From JAICMB01 sp963795935 (GTDB lineage: Bacteria; Acidobacteriota; Terriglobia; Bryobacterales; Bryobacteraceae): 64,000 nt of DNA. The notes beneath the pieces were generated by a model. The model made no database searches, was not told where the DNA came from, and saw only the letters and a program-made list of their open reading frames with translations. Below are positions 9,280 through 18,688 of the stretch, piece after piece. The stretch spans positions 806,001 through 870,000 of the forward strand of contig CAWCJO010000004.1 of the NCBI GenBank assembly GCA_963795935.1, given 5' to 3'. The position numbers were made by a program, and so were the translations under genes. Each line of letters opens with the position of its first letter. Position 1 is the first letter of the stretch.

Positions 9280-10110
9280 TCAACCGAACCGGCCGGTGAT
9301 GTAGTCTTCCGTTTCCTTCCTCGCCGGCGTTTTGAAGATCGCCCTGGTATCGTCGAATTCGATGAGATGCCCCAACAGGAAAAAGCCGGTATAGTCCGCC
9401 ACGCGGGCGGCCTGCTGCATGTTGTGCGTGACGATGACGATGGTGCAGGTGCTCTTCAGGTGAAACAGCAGCTCTTCGATCTTGGCGGTCGCGATGGGGT
9501 CGAGAGCGGAGCAGGGCTCGTCCAGCAGCAGCACCTCGGGGTCGACCGCCAGAGCGCGCGCGATACAGAGGCGCTGCTGCTGGCCTCCCGACAGGTCGTA
9601 GGCGGATTTGTGCAGCTTGTTCTTGACCTCTTCCCACAACGCCGCCCTTCGCAGGCTCTTTTCGACCGCCTGTTCGAGCGCCCCTTTCCGCTTGGTCCCG
9701 TTGACGCGCAGACCGTACGCCACGTTCTCGAATACGGACTTCGGGAAGGGGTTCGATTTCTGGAAGACCATGCCGACCCGGCGGCGCAGGTGCGAGACTT
9801 CCATGGGCAGGATGCTCTCGTTGTCGAGCAGGATGTCGCCCTCGATGCGCGTCTTGCGAATCGCTTCGTTCATGCGGTTCAAGGTGCGCAGGAACGTCGA
9901 TTTACCGCAGCCGGACGGTCCGATGAAAGCCGTCACTTTATTGGCGTGGACGGTCAGGTCGATGTCGTGCAGCGCTTGGAAGGTATCGTAAAAGAAATTG
10001 AGCTTCACCGACCTGAGCTTGGGCACTTCCAACGCGGGACTGTCGGGCAAGGCGGCCGGTCCGCCGGCTTTCAAATCGGAAGGATCGAGAGAAGGAGTCA
10101 CAGGGTTCAT
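9280..10110 (-). CDS. pstB: Phosphate ABC transporter ATP-binding protein PstB
   Basis: A 276-residue ATPase of the high-affinity phosphate importer. Walker A is GPSGCGKST (~63-71), the Q-loop is VFQKSNPFPKSVFENVAYGLR (a PstB hallmark; shown here as its landmark around residue 115), the signature is DLSGGQQQRLCIARA and Walker B is VLLLDEPCSALDP. The sequence after it (ATAKIEELLFHLK) matches PstB and not other importers. The ATG overlaps the pstA stop (ATGA), indicating translational coupling. The first ~25 residues before the domain are an extra low-complexity tail. Confidence 0.95.
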   Translation of the reverse strand: MNPVTPSLDPSDLKAGGPAALPDSPALEVPKLRSVKLNFFYDTFQALHDIDLTVHANKVTAFIGPSGCGKSTFLRTLNRMNEAIRKTRIEGDILLDNESILPMEVSHLRRRVGMVFQKSNPFPKSVFENVAYGLRVNGTKRKGALEQAVEKSLRRAALWEEVKNKLHKSAYDLSGGQQQRLCIARALAVDPEVLLLDEPCSALDPIATAKIEELLFHLKSTCTIVIVTHNMQQAARVADYTGFFLLGHLIEFDDTRAIFKTPARKETEDYITGRFG

Positions 10111-10964
10111 CCCGATTTATTGGAAAAGCCGCCGGTCACGATGGCGCGGGCCGTAACGTTTACCAGCAGCACCAGGGAAAGCAGAATGAATCCCGCCGCC
10201 CATGCCTGGCGATGCAGGTCCGGGTAGGGCGAAATGGCGTAGGTAAAGATGACCACCGGGAGCGTGGCGACGGGCTGCTCCCAGCCGGGGGTCCAGAACT
10301 GGTTGTTGAGAGCCGTAAACAGAAGGGGCGCGGTCTCTCCTGCCACACGCGCCAAGTTTAGCATCATTCCGGAAATAATGCCGCGCAGCGCGGCCGGAAT
10401 TACGACCGTCGCGATGGTCCTCGATTTAGACGCCCCCAGTGCCATGGCGCCCTCGCGCAAGGAGGCGGGGACGGCGCGCAGAAACTCCTCCGTGCTGCGC
10501 AGCGCGATCGGGATCATCATGATGCCGAGCGCCACGCCGCCCGCGAACGCGGAGAAATGTTTTTGCTTGAGGACGATGAGCGCGTACGCGAAAATGCCGA
10601 TCACGATGGACGGCACGCCGTTGAGGAGGTCGGTCGTGAAGCGGATCAAAAACGAATAGGCGGCGCCGCCGTATTCGGAGAGGTACACGCCCGCGAGGAA
10701 GCCGAGCGGCACTCCAATGCAGGCCGCCAGCAGAAGAACCTTGGCGCTGCCGACGATGGCGTTGGCCACGCCGCCGCCGGTTTCTCCCGTCGGAACCGGC
10801 AGCTTGGTGAAGAAATTCCAGTTCAGGTCCTTGCCGCCTTGAACCAGCAGATAGCCGAGGATGAAAATCAGCGCGCCCACCGTCACGACGGTGCAAATGG
10901 CGGTGAGGAACAGCATGACCGCATTGGTCGCCTTCCTGCGGAACGTCAGTCGCGACGCCGTCAC
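10107..10964 (-). CDS. pstA: Phosphate ABC transporter permease PstA
   Basis: A 285-residue inner-membrane permease with six predicted helices. The GTG start at 10964 is chosen because it overlaps the pstC stop as GTGA; an N-terminal cytoplasmic stretch TASRLTFRRKA precedes helix 1. The PstA features GVYLSEYGG, LNGVPSIVIGIFAY and the EAA-loop LREGAMALGASKSRTIATVV are present. It pairs with PstC to form the channel for phosphate delivered by PstS. The same frame runs open upstream through pstC, but that extension is only a shadow of pstC. Confidence 0.95.
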   Translation of the reverse strand: MTASRLTFRRKATNAVMLFLTAICTVVTVGALIFILGYLLVQGGKDLNWNFFTKLPVPTGETGGGVANAIVGSAKVLLLAACIGVPLGFLAGVYLSEYGGAAYSFLIRFTTDLLNGVPSIVIGIFAYALIVLKQKHFSAFAGGVALGIMMIPIALRSTEEFLRAVPASLREGAMALGASKSRTIATVVIPAALRGIISGMMLNLARVAGETAPLLFTALNNQFWTPGWEQPVATLPVVIFTYAISPYPDLHRQAWAAGFILLSLVLLVNVTARAIVTGGFSNKSG

Positions 10965-11934
10965 GTGGTTCCTTTCGCCGTGGTGGCCAGAATCAGGAGG
11001 CGGGCGGCGCCGTTGATCACGATGGTAAGCGCAAACAGCACCAGGCCGAGCTCGATCAGCGAGCTCAGATAGACATCGCCGGTCGCCTCCGTGAATTCGT
11101 TGGCGATGACGGCCGCGATGGAATAGCCGGGGGCCAGCAGAGACGCTTGGATGCGCGGGGTGTTGCCGATAACCATGGTCACCGCCATGGTTTCGCCCAG
11201 GGCGCGCGCCAGTGCAAGAAAGATCGATCCGAAAATGCCGGCGCGGGCGAACGGAACCACGACTTGCCAGGTCGATTCCCATTTGGTCGCGCCCAGCGCC
11301 AGCGCTCCTTCGCGGAAATCGCGTGGAACCGCCAGCAGGATCTCGCGCGAGACGGAAATGATGAAGGGGACGATCATGACCGCGAGAATCAGCCCCGCGG
11401 AAAAAATGCTGACGCCGTAGAACGCGCCGGAGAAAATGGGAAGAAAGCCGAGAACGGATTTGAGACCGGGCACGACGTACTTCTCGAGAATCGGAATCAT
11501 CACGAAAATGCCGATCAGCCCGTAGATGACGCTGGGAACCGCGGCCAGCAGCTCGATGCAGAAGGTCAGAGCGTCGGAGAGCCGCGGCGGCGCGAGCTCG
11601 GCCAAAAAGATGGCGGCGCCGACGCCGAGCGGGACGGCGACGATGAGAGCCAGAGCGGACGTGACAACCGTTCCATAGAGAAACGGCAGCGCCCCAAAAT
11701 GCCCCGCTACCGGGTCCCAGGTGGACGTAAACAGGAAATTCCACCCGAATTGGCGGCGCGAAAGCGCGGAATTTGCCCACAGCTCGTAAACCAGCAGAGC
11801 CCGTGATCGCAAGAACGCTGCGTCGCGCTCAGGAAAGCAATGCCGTACGCCAGGCTGTCCGCGCCGCGCAGCCGCCGCAGGAAGGAGGCGGCCCGGCTTT
11901 GGCGCTGCGCAACCGCCGCCGCTGAAGTGGCCAT
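10961..11934 (-). CDS. pstC: Phosphate ABC transporter permease PstC, one frameshift
   Basis: The start is an ATG at 11934, one base after the pstS stop. The N-terminal ~38 codons (…FLRRLRGADSLAYGIAFLSA) are in one frame; at about 11815 the frame shifts and continues with AFLRSRALLVYELW and then the clear PstC body: FGWNFLFTSTWDPV, AAIFLAELAPPRL, AAVPSVIYGLIGIFV and the EAA-loop FREGALALGATKWES. Corrected length is about 324 residues, normal for PstC. All other parts are intact, so the shift is probably an indel error. Confidence 0.88.
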
Positions 11935-11935
11935 G

Positions 11936-12971
11936 TTATTTGATTTGTTCGATCTGCTTCTGTTCCTTCACAATAACTTGATTGGGCAGCCGCGCGTAGG
12001 CGAGCGGCTCCGCCATGTTCTGTCCGCTGGTCAGCATCCATGCCAGGAAGTCTTTCATGGCTTTGAGCTTGGCCTGATCCTTGATCCGTTCGGGGATGAG
12101 CAGCCACGTGAAGGTCGAGATCGGATAGGCGTTCTGGCCGGGCGAGTTCGTTATGGATACGCGGAAATCGGCGGGCATGGAAGCGGCGCCGGCGGCGGCC
12201 GTTACGGTGTTAAAGCTGGGCTTGACGAAGCGCGCCGCTGGGACTTTGGACGTTCCCATAGGGCATGCCGTTTTGGATGGCATAGATCAGTTCGACGTAA
12301 CCGATGGAATTAGCGAGGTTCTTGACCTGGCCCGCGACGCCATCGTTCCCCTTGGCGCCGAGTCCCACCGGCCAATTGACGGAAGCGGCGGCGGGACCAA
12401 CCCTCGATTTCCACTCCGGGCTGACTTTAGACAAAAAATCGGTCCAGCAGTACGTCGTGCCGCTGCCATCGGAACGATGCACGACGAGGATGTCGGCGTC
12501 GGGCAGTTTCGCACCGGCGTTCGCTTTGCGCAGCTCCGGATCGTTCCATTTCGTGATCTTGCCGAGGTAAATACCGGCCAGCGCCTCGCGGCGTAAAGTT
12601 CAGCCCGGACGAGACGCCGGGCACGTTGTAGGTGGGAACGTCGGCTCCCGCCACGGTCGGGAAATGAAGAATATCGAATCCGTGTTTTTTCCTATAGTCC
12701 GCGAGTCTGTTGATTCGTCATGGGGAGGTCGCTCGCGCCGAAATCGACCGTGCCTTCGGTCACTTGCTGGATACCGGCGCCGGACCCGAGGGGTTGGTAA
12801 TTGATTTGAATGTTCCGCATGCAGCTTGTGATACTCGTTGAACCATTTCGTATAAATCGGCGCCGGGAAGGTTGCCCCGGCTCCGTTGATGAGCGTCTGA
12901 GCCGCCAGAGGGGCCGTGATAATCAATCCCTGGAGGATCAAGCTCTTGATCGCCTGCGAGTGCATGTTCAC
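11936..12971 (-). CDS. pstS: Phosphate-binding protein PstS, several frameshifts
   Basis: Periplasmic phosphate receptor that feeds PstCA. Pieces in successive frames read: signal peptide and INGAGATFPAPIYTKWFNEY (start 12971), GSGAGIQQVTEGTVDFGASD near 12770, then PGVSSGLNFT near 12600, LAGIYLGKITKWNDPELR near 12560, RSDGSGTTYCWTDFL near 12460, IGYVELIYAIQNGMPYGNVQ near 12280 and finally FTWLLIPERIKDQAKL to the stop at 11936. Ligand-binding motifs (GAGATFP, GSGAG, RSDGSGTT) are all conserved, and the total length (~345 residues) is normal, so the four or more shifts look like sequence errors and not decay. It lies 7 bp after the porin gene and 1 bp before pstC. Confidence 0.85.
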
Positions 12972-12977
12972 TCTATT

Positions 12978-14589
12978 TTAATGGGTGGGAGCGGCGGGGG
13001 CGCCCGGTAGAGTATAGCGCAGGTCCAGAAACAGCATGTTCACGCTCGCGTTGGCCGGCGTGCCCGCGGCGGCGTACCAGGGATCGCGGCTCAGGTACGA
13101 ATACTGGCTGATGAAAGACAGCGAGCCATAGCGCGGATCTTTCCAGAGAGTCTGAATCCAGCCGCAGGTCGCTTCTTGAATGGCGCGGTTCTGGCTCGCT
13201 CCGGCATAGCCATAACCGACCGGCTTGCCCGTGGCGTCAATCTGGATGTCGCGGCCGATGTAAATGCCGCCGTAATAGGCGTAGAACAACGCGTTCTTGC
13301 GGGTGAGCTCGAAACCAGACACGGTGGACCCGGAATGGACGGGCGAGAGGCTGCCATCGGCGCGAACGGCGAGATCCGGCGCCTGGCCAAAGAGGTAGCG
13401 GCCGCCGCCGTCGCTCCAGTAATTATTCGTGAGAATGCGGAGGCCGCGGGCCAGCTCGAAATTCAGATTGGCTTGCGCGCCCCCGCCCGTCGCGCTGAAG
13501 TGTGTCGCGGTCGAGGCTGGGTTCCAGACGCGGAATTCGCGCACCACGCCGCCCAGCTCGAAATGGAACTTCTTTCCGGCGTCGAAAGCGATCTTCGCGA
13601 CGACGTCGGGTATGGCGTTAGAGGCGCTCAAGGTCGTGGCGCCGTTATCGAGTTGCGTTCCATAGGGCGTCGACAATGCGGCCGGCAGTGAAACGGGGCT
13701 GCCTCCGCTGGAGCCTCCGATGTACTGTTCGGGGTTCTCGAACGAGAGCGCCATGTGGACATTGTTGGTGGCGTGGTAGACGAGGCGAAGCTGCGGATCG
13801 CGGCTCCAGACCAGGCCCGCCTGATAATTCACGTCCATGTCCTGGGTATAGAAAATATCGGCGGGGAGGGGCGAAATGCCGCCGCGGCCGGGCGTCAGCA
13901 AGCTCCAGGACTGGCCCGCGAGAAACTCGAATTTGCTTTTTTGGAGGTCAATCCAATACAGGCGCAGGCGGAGCGGATCGCTGTTGCTGCTGACGGCGAC
14001 GTTGGTGGTGGCGTTCAAGGATCCGAGAAAGTCGGACTCCCAGTAGGCCAACACGTGGGCGCCCTTGACATCGGCATCGACGCGCGCCCCGATGCGCGAG
14101 TTTTGAATGCTCATGCGCTCTTCCGCGATCATGCCGGCAGGCGAGGTTGAAAAGGGAATAGCGCCGAAGTTGGTGCCGATGCCGCTGCCGGTGTTGCTGC
14201 TGCGCCAGACATTGGTGAAATCCATGAACCCGACGGGCGTTATGGTCGCGCCGCCGAGATGCAATTGCAGCGGGGCCTGAGGCGCTTCGCCGGCCGGCGC
14301 GCCCGCATTCGGAATAGCGGCCGGGAGCGCGCCTTCGCTGGATCCGCCGGAGAAATTCGCGGCCGTCCCGTCCAGGGATGCAAGCAGGTTTGAGGGTACG
14401 GTGGAGCGTGGTCATTTGCCGTTCGAGAGCCTGGCGGAGCGCATCGATCTGTTTCTGCTGATTCGCCACCAAGGCCTTGAGTTCCGTCAGGTCGTTGCTG
14501 GAAGACCGGTCCTGCGCGGTTGCGGCGGAATTTAAGAGGCATAGCAGCCCCCGGCATACACTGAGCGCCACGAAAGTTTTTCGGAGCAT
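12978..14589 (-). CDS. Outer-membrane porin of the phosphate locus, one frameshift
   Basis: About 535 residues after correcting one shift near 14393. The N-terminus from 14589 is a signal peptide ending near AATAQD, followed by a short coiled coil (LTELKALVANQQKQIDALRQ) as in trimeric porins. After the shift come a Gly/Ala/Pro linker, then LHLGGATITPVGFMDFTNVW and a long beta-rich barrel (for example NSRIGARVDADVKGAHVLAY, DPQLRLVYHATNNVHMALSF). It has the look of OprO/OprP- or OmpL-like porins. Position between the sensor kinase and pstS, 7 bp from the latter, suggests it supplies phosphate or phosphate esters to the periplasm. It could instead be a general porin. Confidence 0.75.
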
Positions 14590-14650
14590 TTTCTAAGTTG
14601 AGAATAGAGGCGGAATGATACTGGGTAATGAACGGCGTATTACGAAATGG

Positions 14651-16114
14651 TTAACGATCCGCCGCGGGAAGAGTGATGGTGAAGGTGGAACCCTTTCCGA
14701 GCTGTGTTTCGACCTTGACGGAGCCATTCATCCCTTCGACGACGTGCCTGACGATGGACAGTCCCAATCCGGTACCGCCGACTTGCCTCGAACGCGCCGC
14801 GTCCACGCGGTAAAAGCGCTCGAAAATGCGGGGCAAGTCTTGAGAAGGGATTCCGATACCCGTGTCGGAGATCGAAATTTGCGCCTCGCCGGAGGGAGTG
14901 GCCCGCGCGGAGACCCGAACTTCCCCTCCAGGACGGTTAAACTTGACGGCATTCGCCAACAGGTTCAGGACCGCCTGCTCCAGCCTGAACCTATAGCCGA
15001 TCGCGAAGAGGTCTTCAATGGCGGAGGGTATAACGGCGATGCCGCCGGCGGCCGCTTCACGTTCGACGGCCCGCAGCGCCGTTTCGAGCGCTTCACGCAC
15101 GGAGACGCGTTCGGGCGGGCCGGGCACGATGCCCGATTCGAGATCGGAGAGAGTCAGCAGATCGCCCGAAATGCTGTTGAGGCGATTCCCGTTGGAGCGG
15201 ATGATCTCGACGAATCGCCGGTTGGAGGCGGGATCCTCGAGCGCGCCTTCGAGCAGCGTGTCGGAACAGGCGATGATGCTTGCGAGAGGCGTGCGCATTT
15301 CATGGGAGACGTTGGCGATGAAATCCTTGCGCACTTGTTCGAGGCGTTCGAGGTCCGTAATGTCGTGGAGGATGGCGATGGCGCCGCGGCCCGCGGCTCC
15401 CTCGAACGGCGCCGCGTGGATCTCGTACGAGCGGCTGCCGGCGGCGGCGATTTTGAGAGAGCGTTTGATTTTGGTTCCCGACTTTATCGCTTCATCGACG
15501 ATGGCAAGAATCTCGGAATCGCGGACGAGCTCGAGCAGCGGGAGCCGGTCGCGGATGGGGAGTTGGACTCCAACGGCCCGCGCGATCGCTTCGTTACAAA
15601 AGACGACGCGAAGATCCTTGTCCACGGCAAGGAGGCCTTCGCCCATGCTCGAGAGGATTGCCTCGCGTTGGGCGACCTCGATCTTGAGCCGGTCCAGAGC
15701 GCCGCGGACCTGTCCGGCAACGGCCGACAGGGACCGCTCGAGCGCTCCGATCTGATCGGAACGAGGGTGTGCGATCGCGCCGGCGGGCGCGGATCCAAGC
15801 AGGTCTTCGGCAAGCCGGATGAGCGCGCGCAGGCGGCGGGACCGCTCGCGGAAACGAGCGTACGAGACGGACCAGACCACGAGCGCCACGAGCACAGCCG
15901 CGAAAAGCAAGGGCGTAAGAGGCGCCGGCGGAAAACTTACAGCACTCCAGTCCAGGGGCGTGCGACCAGTATAGCGAGGCGCTTTGGGTAGCGATGGGTA
16001 AGTGCCTGAAGCCCGAAAAGTCCTCGAATCCGATGCGTGACTACCGACTTTCGCGCCGCCGGCCATGGCACCGGTGAGCGCCTGCGCTGAAACCGGCGCT
16101 CCCAACGGCGTCAA
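14651..16114 (-). CDS. phoR: PhoR-like sensor histidine kinase
   Basis: A 487-residue kinase. One transmembrane helix (PLLFAAVLVALVVWSVSYA, ~64-83) leads into a HAMP-like linker, a PAS domain (~145-250, AILSSMGEGLLAVDKDLRVV), the dimerisation/phosphoacceptor motif VSHEMRTPLASI (~275; His is the phosphorylation site) and the HATPase domain with N-box NLLANAVKFNRPG, DTGIGIPSQDL and GGTGLGLSIVRHVV. The overall plan and its position upstream of porin-pstSCAB-phoU support PhoR. The first ~55 residues look non-coding in composition, so the true start may be downstream. No PhoB regulator gene is adjacent. Confidence 0.8.
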   Translation of the reverse strand: MTPLGAPVSAQALTGAMAGGAKVGSHASDSRTFRASGTYPSLPKAPRYTGRTPLDWSAVSFPPAPLTPLLFAAVLVALVVWSVSYARFRERSRRLRALIRLAEDLLGSAPAGAIAHPRSDQIGALERSLSAVAGQVRGALDRLKIEVAQREAILSSMGEGLLAVDKDLRVVFCNEAIARAVGVQLPIRDRLPLLELVRDSEILAIVDEAIKSGTKIKRSLKIAAAGSRSYEIHAAPFEGAAGRGAIAILHDITDLERLEQVRKDFIANVSHEMRTPLASIIACSDTLLEGALEDPASNRRFVEIIRSNGNRLNSISGDLLTLSDLESGIVPGPPERVSVREALETALRAVEREAAAGGIAVIPSAIEDLFAIGYRFRLEQAVLNLLANAVKFNRPGGEVRVSARATPSGEAQISISDTGIGIPSQDLPRIFERFYRVDAARSRQVGGTGLGLSIVRHVVEGMNGSVKVETQLGKGSTFTITLPAADR

Positions 16115-16429
16115 AACCGGCGCAAATGCCCCTCTTTTAAATCGGCCCTAACAGTGAAGGGCAAGTACGGACACATGCGAACGAACATGCGTCCCCAGGG
16201 CGCATCGCTGAGGTAGAAGGTGTATTGGATAATGCAGCATTGAGCCATCTGGAGATACCAATGGGATATCGACGGTGGAGCCCTTCGCTAGTCAGCTCGA
16301 CGTCCTTGCTGCCGCTTCTGACGACAGGCATTCGAACTTTCGAGGCGGTCCAATCCGGACGAGAGCGCCGGCTTTCAAGTGCCAGGACTGCCCCGGGCGC
16401 TCCCGCCAATGCAGCAGCCCACCGGAGGA
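16115..16429. other. Intergenic interval without a supported gene
   Basis: About 315 bases between the sensor kinase start and the 3' end of a truncated receptor gene. A minus-strand frame (16137-16433) is open but has no recognisable motif and overlaps the receptor stop. I see no convincing promoter or hairpin. Confidence 0.35.
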
Positions 16430-16880
16430 TCACAATCGGTATTTGAGCGCAAACTGAATCGTTCGCATCGAGCCGGTCAGCGACGTGATCGTCCCGGAGG
16501 CGCCAGGGCAGGCGTCGATATCGCCATTGGGCAGGCCGAAGTTGGGGTGATTAAGAGCATTGAAAAACTCCGCGCGAAATTCCAGCTTCTGCCATGCGGT
16601 GAGGGAGAAGATCTTACGCACGCCTAAGTCGAGGTTCACCAAACTTGGTCCGATCAGAACATTGTAGCCGGCGTTGCCACAAGGCGTAGTTCGCGGCGTC
16701 CGCGAACGCGGCGAGATCGAAATAATCGTAAAGCGTTCTCTGGCTGGACGGCAGATTGCCGTTCCCAATCCGGTCTGGCAAGGCGTAACCTTGCGTTCCA
16801 GTGTTGGACGAGCCCGTTTCCTGCGTGGGACTGAAGGGGAAACCCGTCGTCAGGGTGAAGATGCCGGAGGCGTTCGGCGA
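16430..16880 (-). pseudogene. TonB-dependent receptor-like gene, C-terminal remnant
   Basis: Only the last ~150 residues of a large barrel protein remain. From the truncation point the translation reads ASGIFTLTTGFPFSPTQETG, then after a frameshift near 16680 GNAGYNVLIGPSLVNLDLGV, KLEFRAEFFNALNHPNFGLP and a C-terminus TIQFALKYRL. The F(R/E)FNALNHPNFG signature and aromatic terminus are typical of acidobacterial CarboxypepD-TonB outer-membrane receptors (usually ~1,000 residues). The rest of the gene is absent: at about 16880 the homology stops where plus-strand genes of an integrative element begin, so insertion or deletion removed the N-terminal part. Confidence 0.75.
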
Positions 16881-17564
16881 ATGAGTTTGTGCGCAATCGG
16901 GCAAGCGGGCCAGGCGGTGCAAATGTGCATGGCTTGCGGCGTTCGTTTCTGCGACATGGTGACGAAGAGCTTCGGGTCTTTCGGCAAGCGCCTGGGCGAG
17001 GTTGAGGCGGCTTTGAAAGAGGCCGAACGCCGCGGCGACGAACTGGCCACAGAGCTGTGCCGGAAGGATGACGTTATCGAAACCCTGCGCCGCGGCGTGG
17101 CGGTGCTGATGAGCGGCGCAATCCTCGCGGGCTGGTTTTAGGAATATCCGCCGCAACAAGTAACGCATAGGTGGACCGGCTACGGCTTGCTGCCGGCGTT
17201 GGCGCTGTTCGTGTTTCTCGTCTGCCGGTGGGCGGTGATTCAGTTCAAGCGCCGCAATCGTTGGGTGACGTGGCGGAATAACGCTGTGTTCCGGGCCGTG
17301 GCGCGTGTCTGGAACCATTTTGAAAAGGTTCTTTATCGAGGTGAAGGTATGACCGAATTTGAAAAGTACATCGCCGGGCTTCGCGCCCGTGCGGAGGCCG
17401 AAAGGCAAGCACGGCTGCAAGGCAAGGAGGTATCGGAAGCCGGAAAGGAAAGGCCCGACTATCATCAGCGCACACGCGAGCGCGAGGGCAACTCTCCGTT
17501 TAGCGGCGGATGGGCCGTGGTGGCACCTGGGCCGGGAGGTCAAGGTAGAAGGCCGAAATTATGA
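16881..17564 (+). pseudogene. Coiled-coil/membrane protein(s) of the element, interrupted by an in-frame amber codon
   Basis: From ATG 16881 the frame encodes a Cys-containing start (CMACGVRFCDM), a charged coiled coil (LGEVEAALKEAERRGDELAT) and a hydrophobic end (VAVLMSGAILAGWF), then a TAG at 17139-17141. The same frame stays open after the TAG and gives a second membrane helix (LLPALALFVFLVCRWAV), a basic stretch, and from ATG 17349 (preceded by GAGGTGAAGG) a hydrophilic helix MTEFEKYIAGLRARAEAERQ, ending at 17564. It could be one membrane protein with a nonsense mutation, or two or three short genes. No family is recognised. Confidence 0.45.
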
Positions 17565-17728
17565 AAGATATTTTGCACCGCTCGCTTTGGACAGAGAAGC
17601 CGGGAAGCTGGTGGTATGCGGTTATCTTCGGCTGCATCTACGCCGTTGTTGTTTATCTGCGCATGAAGTGGGGGCTGGTGGGTTGGCTGCCGGTGCGCCT
17701 GAGAGTGAGGTGTCTGCCTGGCAAATGA
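17561..17728 (+). CDS. 55-residue single-helix membrane protein of the element
   Basis: A short gene whose ATG overlaps the previous stop (ATGA at 17561-17564). The product begins MKDILHRSLWTEKPGSWWYA, has one hydrophobic helix (VIFGCIYAVVVYLRMKWGLV) and a basic tail ending CLPGK. Its stop again forms an ATGA overlap at 17725, followed by an 8-codon reading frame ending TAATG at 17751. Such chained overlaps imply translational coupling in a small-gene operon of the element. Function unknown. Confidence 0.5.
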   Translation: MKDILHRSLWTEKPGSWWYAVIFGCIYAVVVYLRMKWGLVGWLPVRLRVRCLPGK

Positions 17729-17750
17729 AATTGAAAAAACCGGGCAAATA

Positions 17751-18218
17751 ATGCATGAGGCCGTAGCAAAGCTGCGGGCGCAAGGGGCGGCGTGGCCTGC
17801 GGCTCCCTCCCCTTCGTTCTCTCCGCCGCGCGTCTCCGCTCCGGCTGCGCCCTGCGCTGCCGCGCCCGTGTTTCTCGAATGGGCCGTGTGCGCTGTGCAT
17901 GATCGCCCGTTCTTCACGCCCATCGAGCGGCAACCTTCGGGCCTCTATTTGCGGGTTGAGTGCGTCCGGGCCTCGGCGGGCGGGGACTACGCGGGAATCG
18001 GCGATAGCCGCGGCCACGGCGGATTGTGCCTGGGTGTTTCCGTCCGAGCGGATGACGCCTTTATCGAAGGACAATTGCCGGCGGCTGGAGATATTGCCGA
18101 AGCTGGCGGCGGTCGGTCTCGGTTGGGCGAATTTTCTGGTCATGCGGCGGAAGCATTCAACGCTGATGAAAGAAATCGGCGTGGATGCGAAGCTGGTCGC
18201 GGATCAACTCGGCCATGA
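17751..18218 (+). CDS. Hypothetical protein of the element, possibly fused to the integrase remnant
   Basis: Starts at an ATG overlapping a TAA (TAATG, 17749-17753) and encodes MHEAVAKLRAQGAAWPAAPS, a Pro/Ala-rich segment and a compact stretch FLEWAVCAVHDRPFFTPIER. Past about 18000 the same DNA is better explained in another frame as integrase, so the gene probably ends or is broken near there. No domain is recognised. Confidence 0.3.
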   Translation: MHEAVAKLRAQGAAWPAAPSPSFSPPRVSAPAAPCAAAPVFLEWAVCAVHDRPFFTPIERQPSGLYLRVECVRASAGGDYAGIGDSRGHGGLCLGVSVRADDAFIEGQLPAAGDIAEAGGGRSRLGEFSGHAAEAFNADERNRRGCEAGRGSTRP

Positions 18219-18362
18219 GGTCTATGTGGATATCAACACGTACACTCCAAAAAGCGCGGACTGCGGCAGGCGGCGGTGAACCGGCTTGAAAGCTTCGTCG
18301 GCGCTAAACAGTGCTCAAATGGCGCTCAGGAAATCCGGGATGCTCGCAACTTGTTGAATTAG
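18001..18362 (+). pseudogene. Tyrosine recombinase/integrase, C-terminal remnant
   Basis: The catalytic end of a phage-type integrase. Readable stretches are CAWVFPSERMTPLSKDNC, then (one shift) ANFLVMRRKHSTLMKEIGVD, VADQLGHEVYVDINTYT, and after a shift in a run of five A residues (~18252) KRGLRQAAVNRLESFVGAKQ to TAG at 18362. The Arg-x-x-His box (RRKH), LGH histidine and the presumed Tyr nucleophile (NTYT) are kept, but the N-terminal arm-binding and core-binding domains are missing. The stop lies immediately before the 3' CCA of tRNA-Gly, which identifies the integration site. Confidence 0.75.
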
Positions 18363-18438
<76 letters not shown>

Positions 18439-18688
18439 TTTTCACATGGCGCGATTCCCACGTTATTGCGTACAACGTAACATAACACAACGCAACAGCA
18501 ACCGGTCGTGCCGTGCTGCGGCGATGCACCGATGCCGTGCTGTGAAGCAGCGCGGTGAATGGGCGATCGCCGCCGGGGGGAGAAGAGGCTCGGCCGAGCG
18601 TTCGGCCGGGGGAGGATCTCGGCGCTCCCGCCGGGAACAGGGCGCGAACTCGGATGCGCGGTTCGCGGCGGCCCTCCTTCATCGCCTA

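Larger units (their letters stand above)
16881..18362 (+). mobile_element. Decayed tRNA-Gly-associated integrative element
   Basis: A ~1.5-kb segment between a truncated receptor gene and tRNA-Gly(CCC). It holds a run of small plus-strand genes with overlapping stops and starts and the C-terminal third of a tyrosine recombinase whose stop codon (18360-18362) directly abuts the last base of the tRNA CCA end (18363). Integrases that use tRNA 3' ends typically lie next to the attachment site, so this is the integrase-side end of an element. I could not find a second copy of the tRNA 3' end near 16880, so the other boundary is probably lost and the element is no longer mobile. Confidence 0.65.

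Noticed and set aside
10107..11780. One 557-codon frame that could be taken as a PstC-PstA fusion
   Set aside because: The upstream half is pstC DNA read out of frame; true PstC is in another frame and PstA starts at GTG 10964.
16137..16433. Minus-strand 98-codon frame between the kinase and the receptor remnant
   Set aside because: Overlaps the receptor stop, has no motif and no ribosome-binding site.
16881..18362. A left attachment-site copy of the tRNA-Gly 3' end near 16880
   Set aside because: I searched by eye for GACTCGAACCCG-like sequence around 16850-16900 and did not find it.
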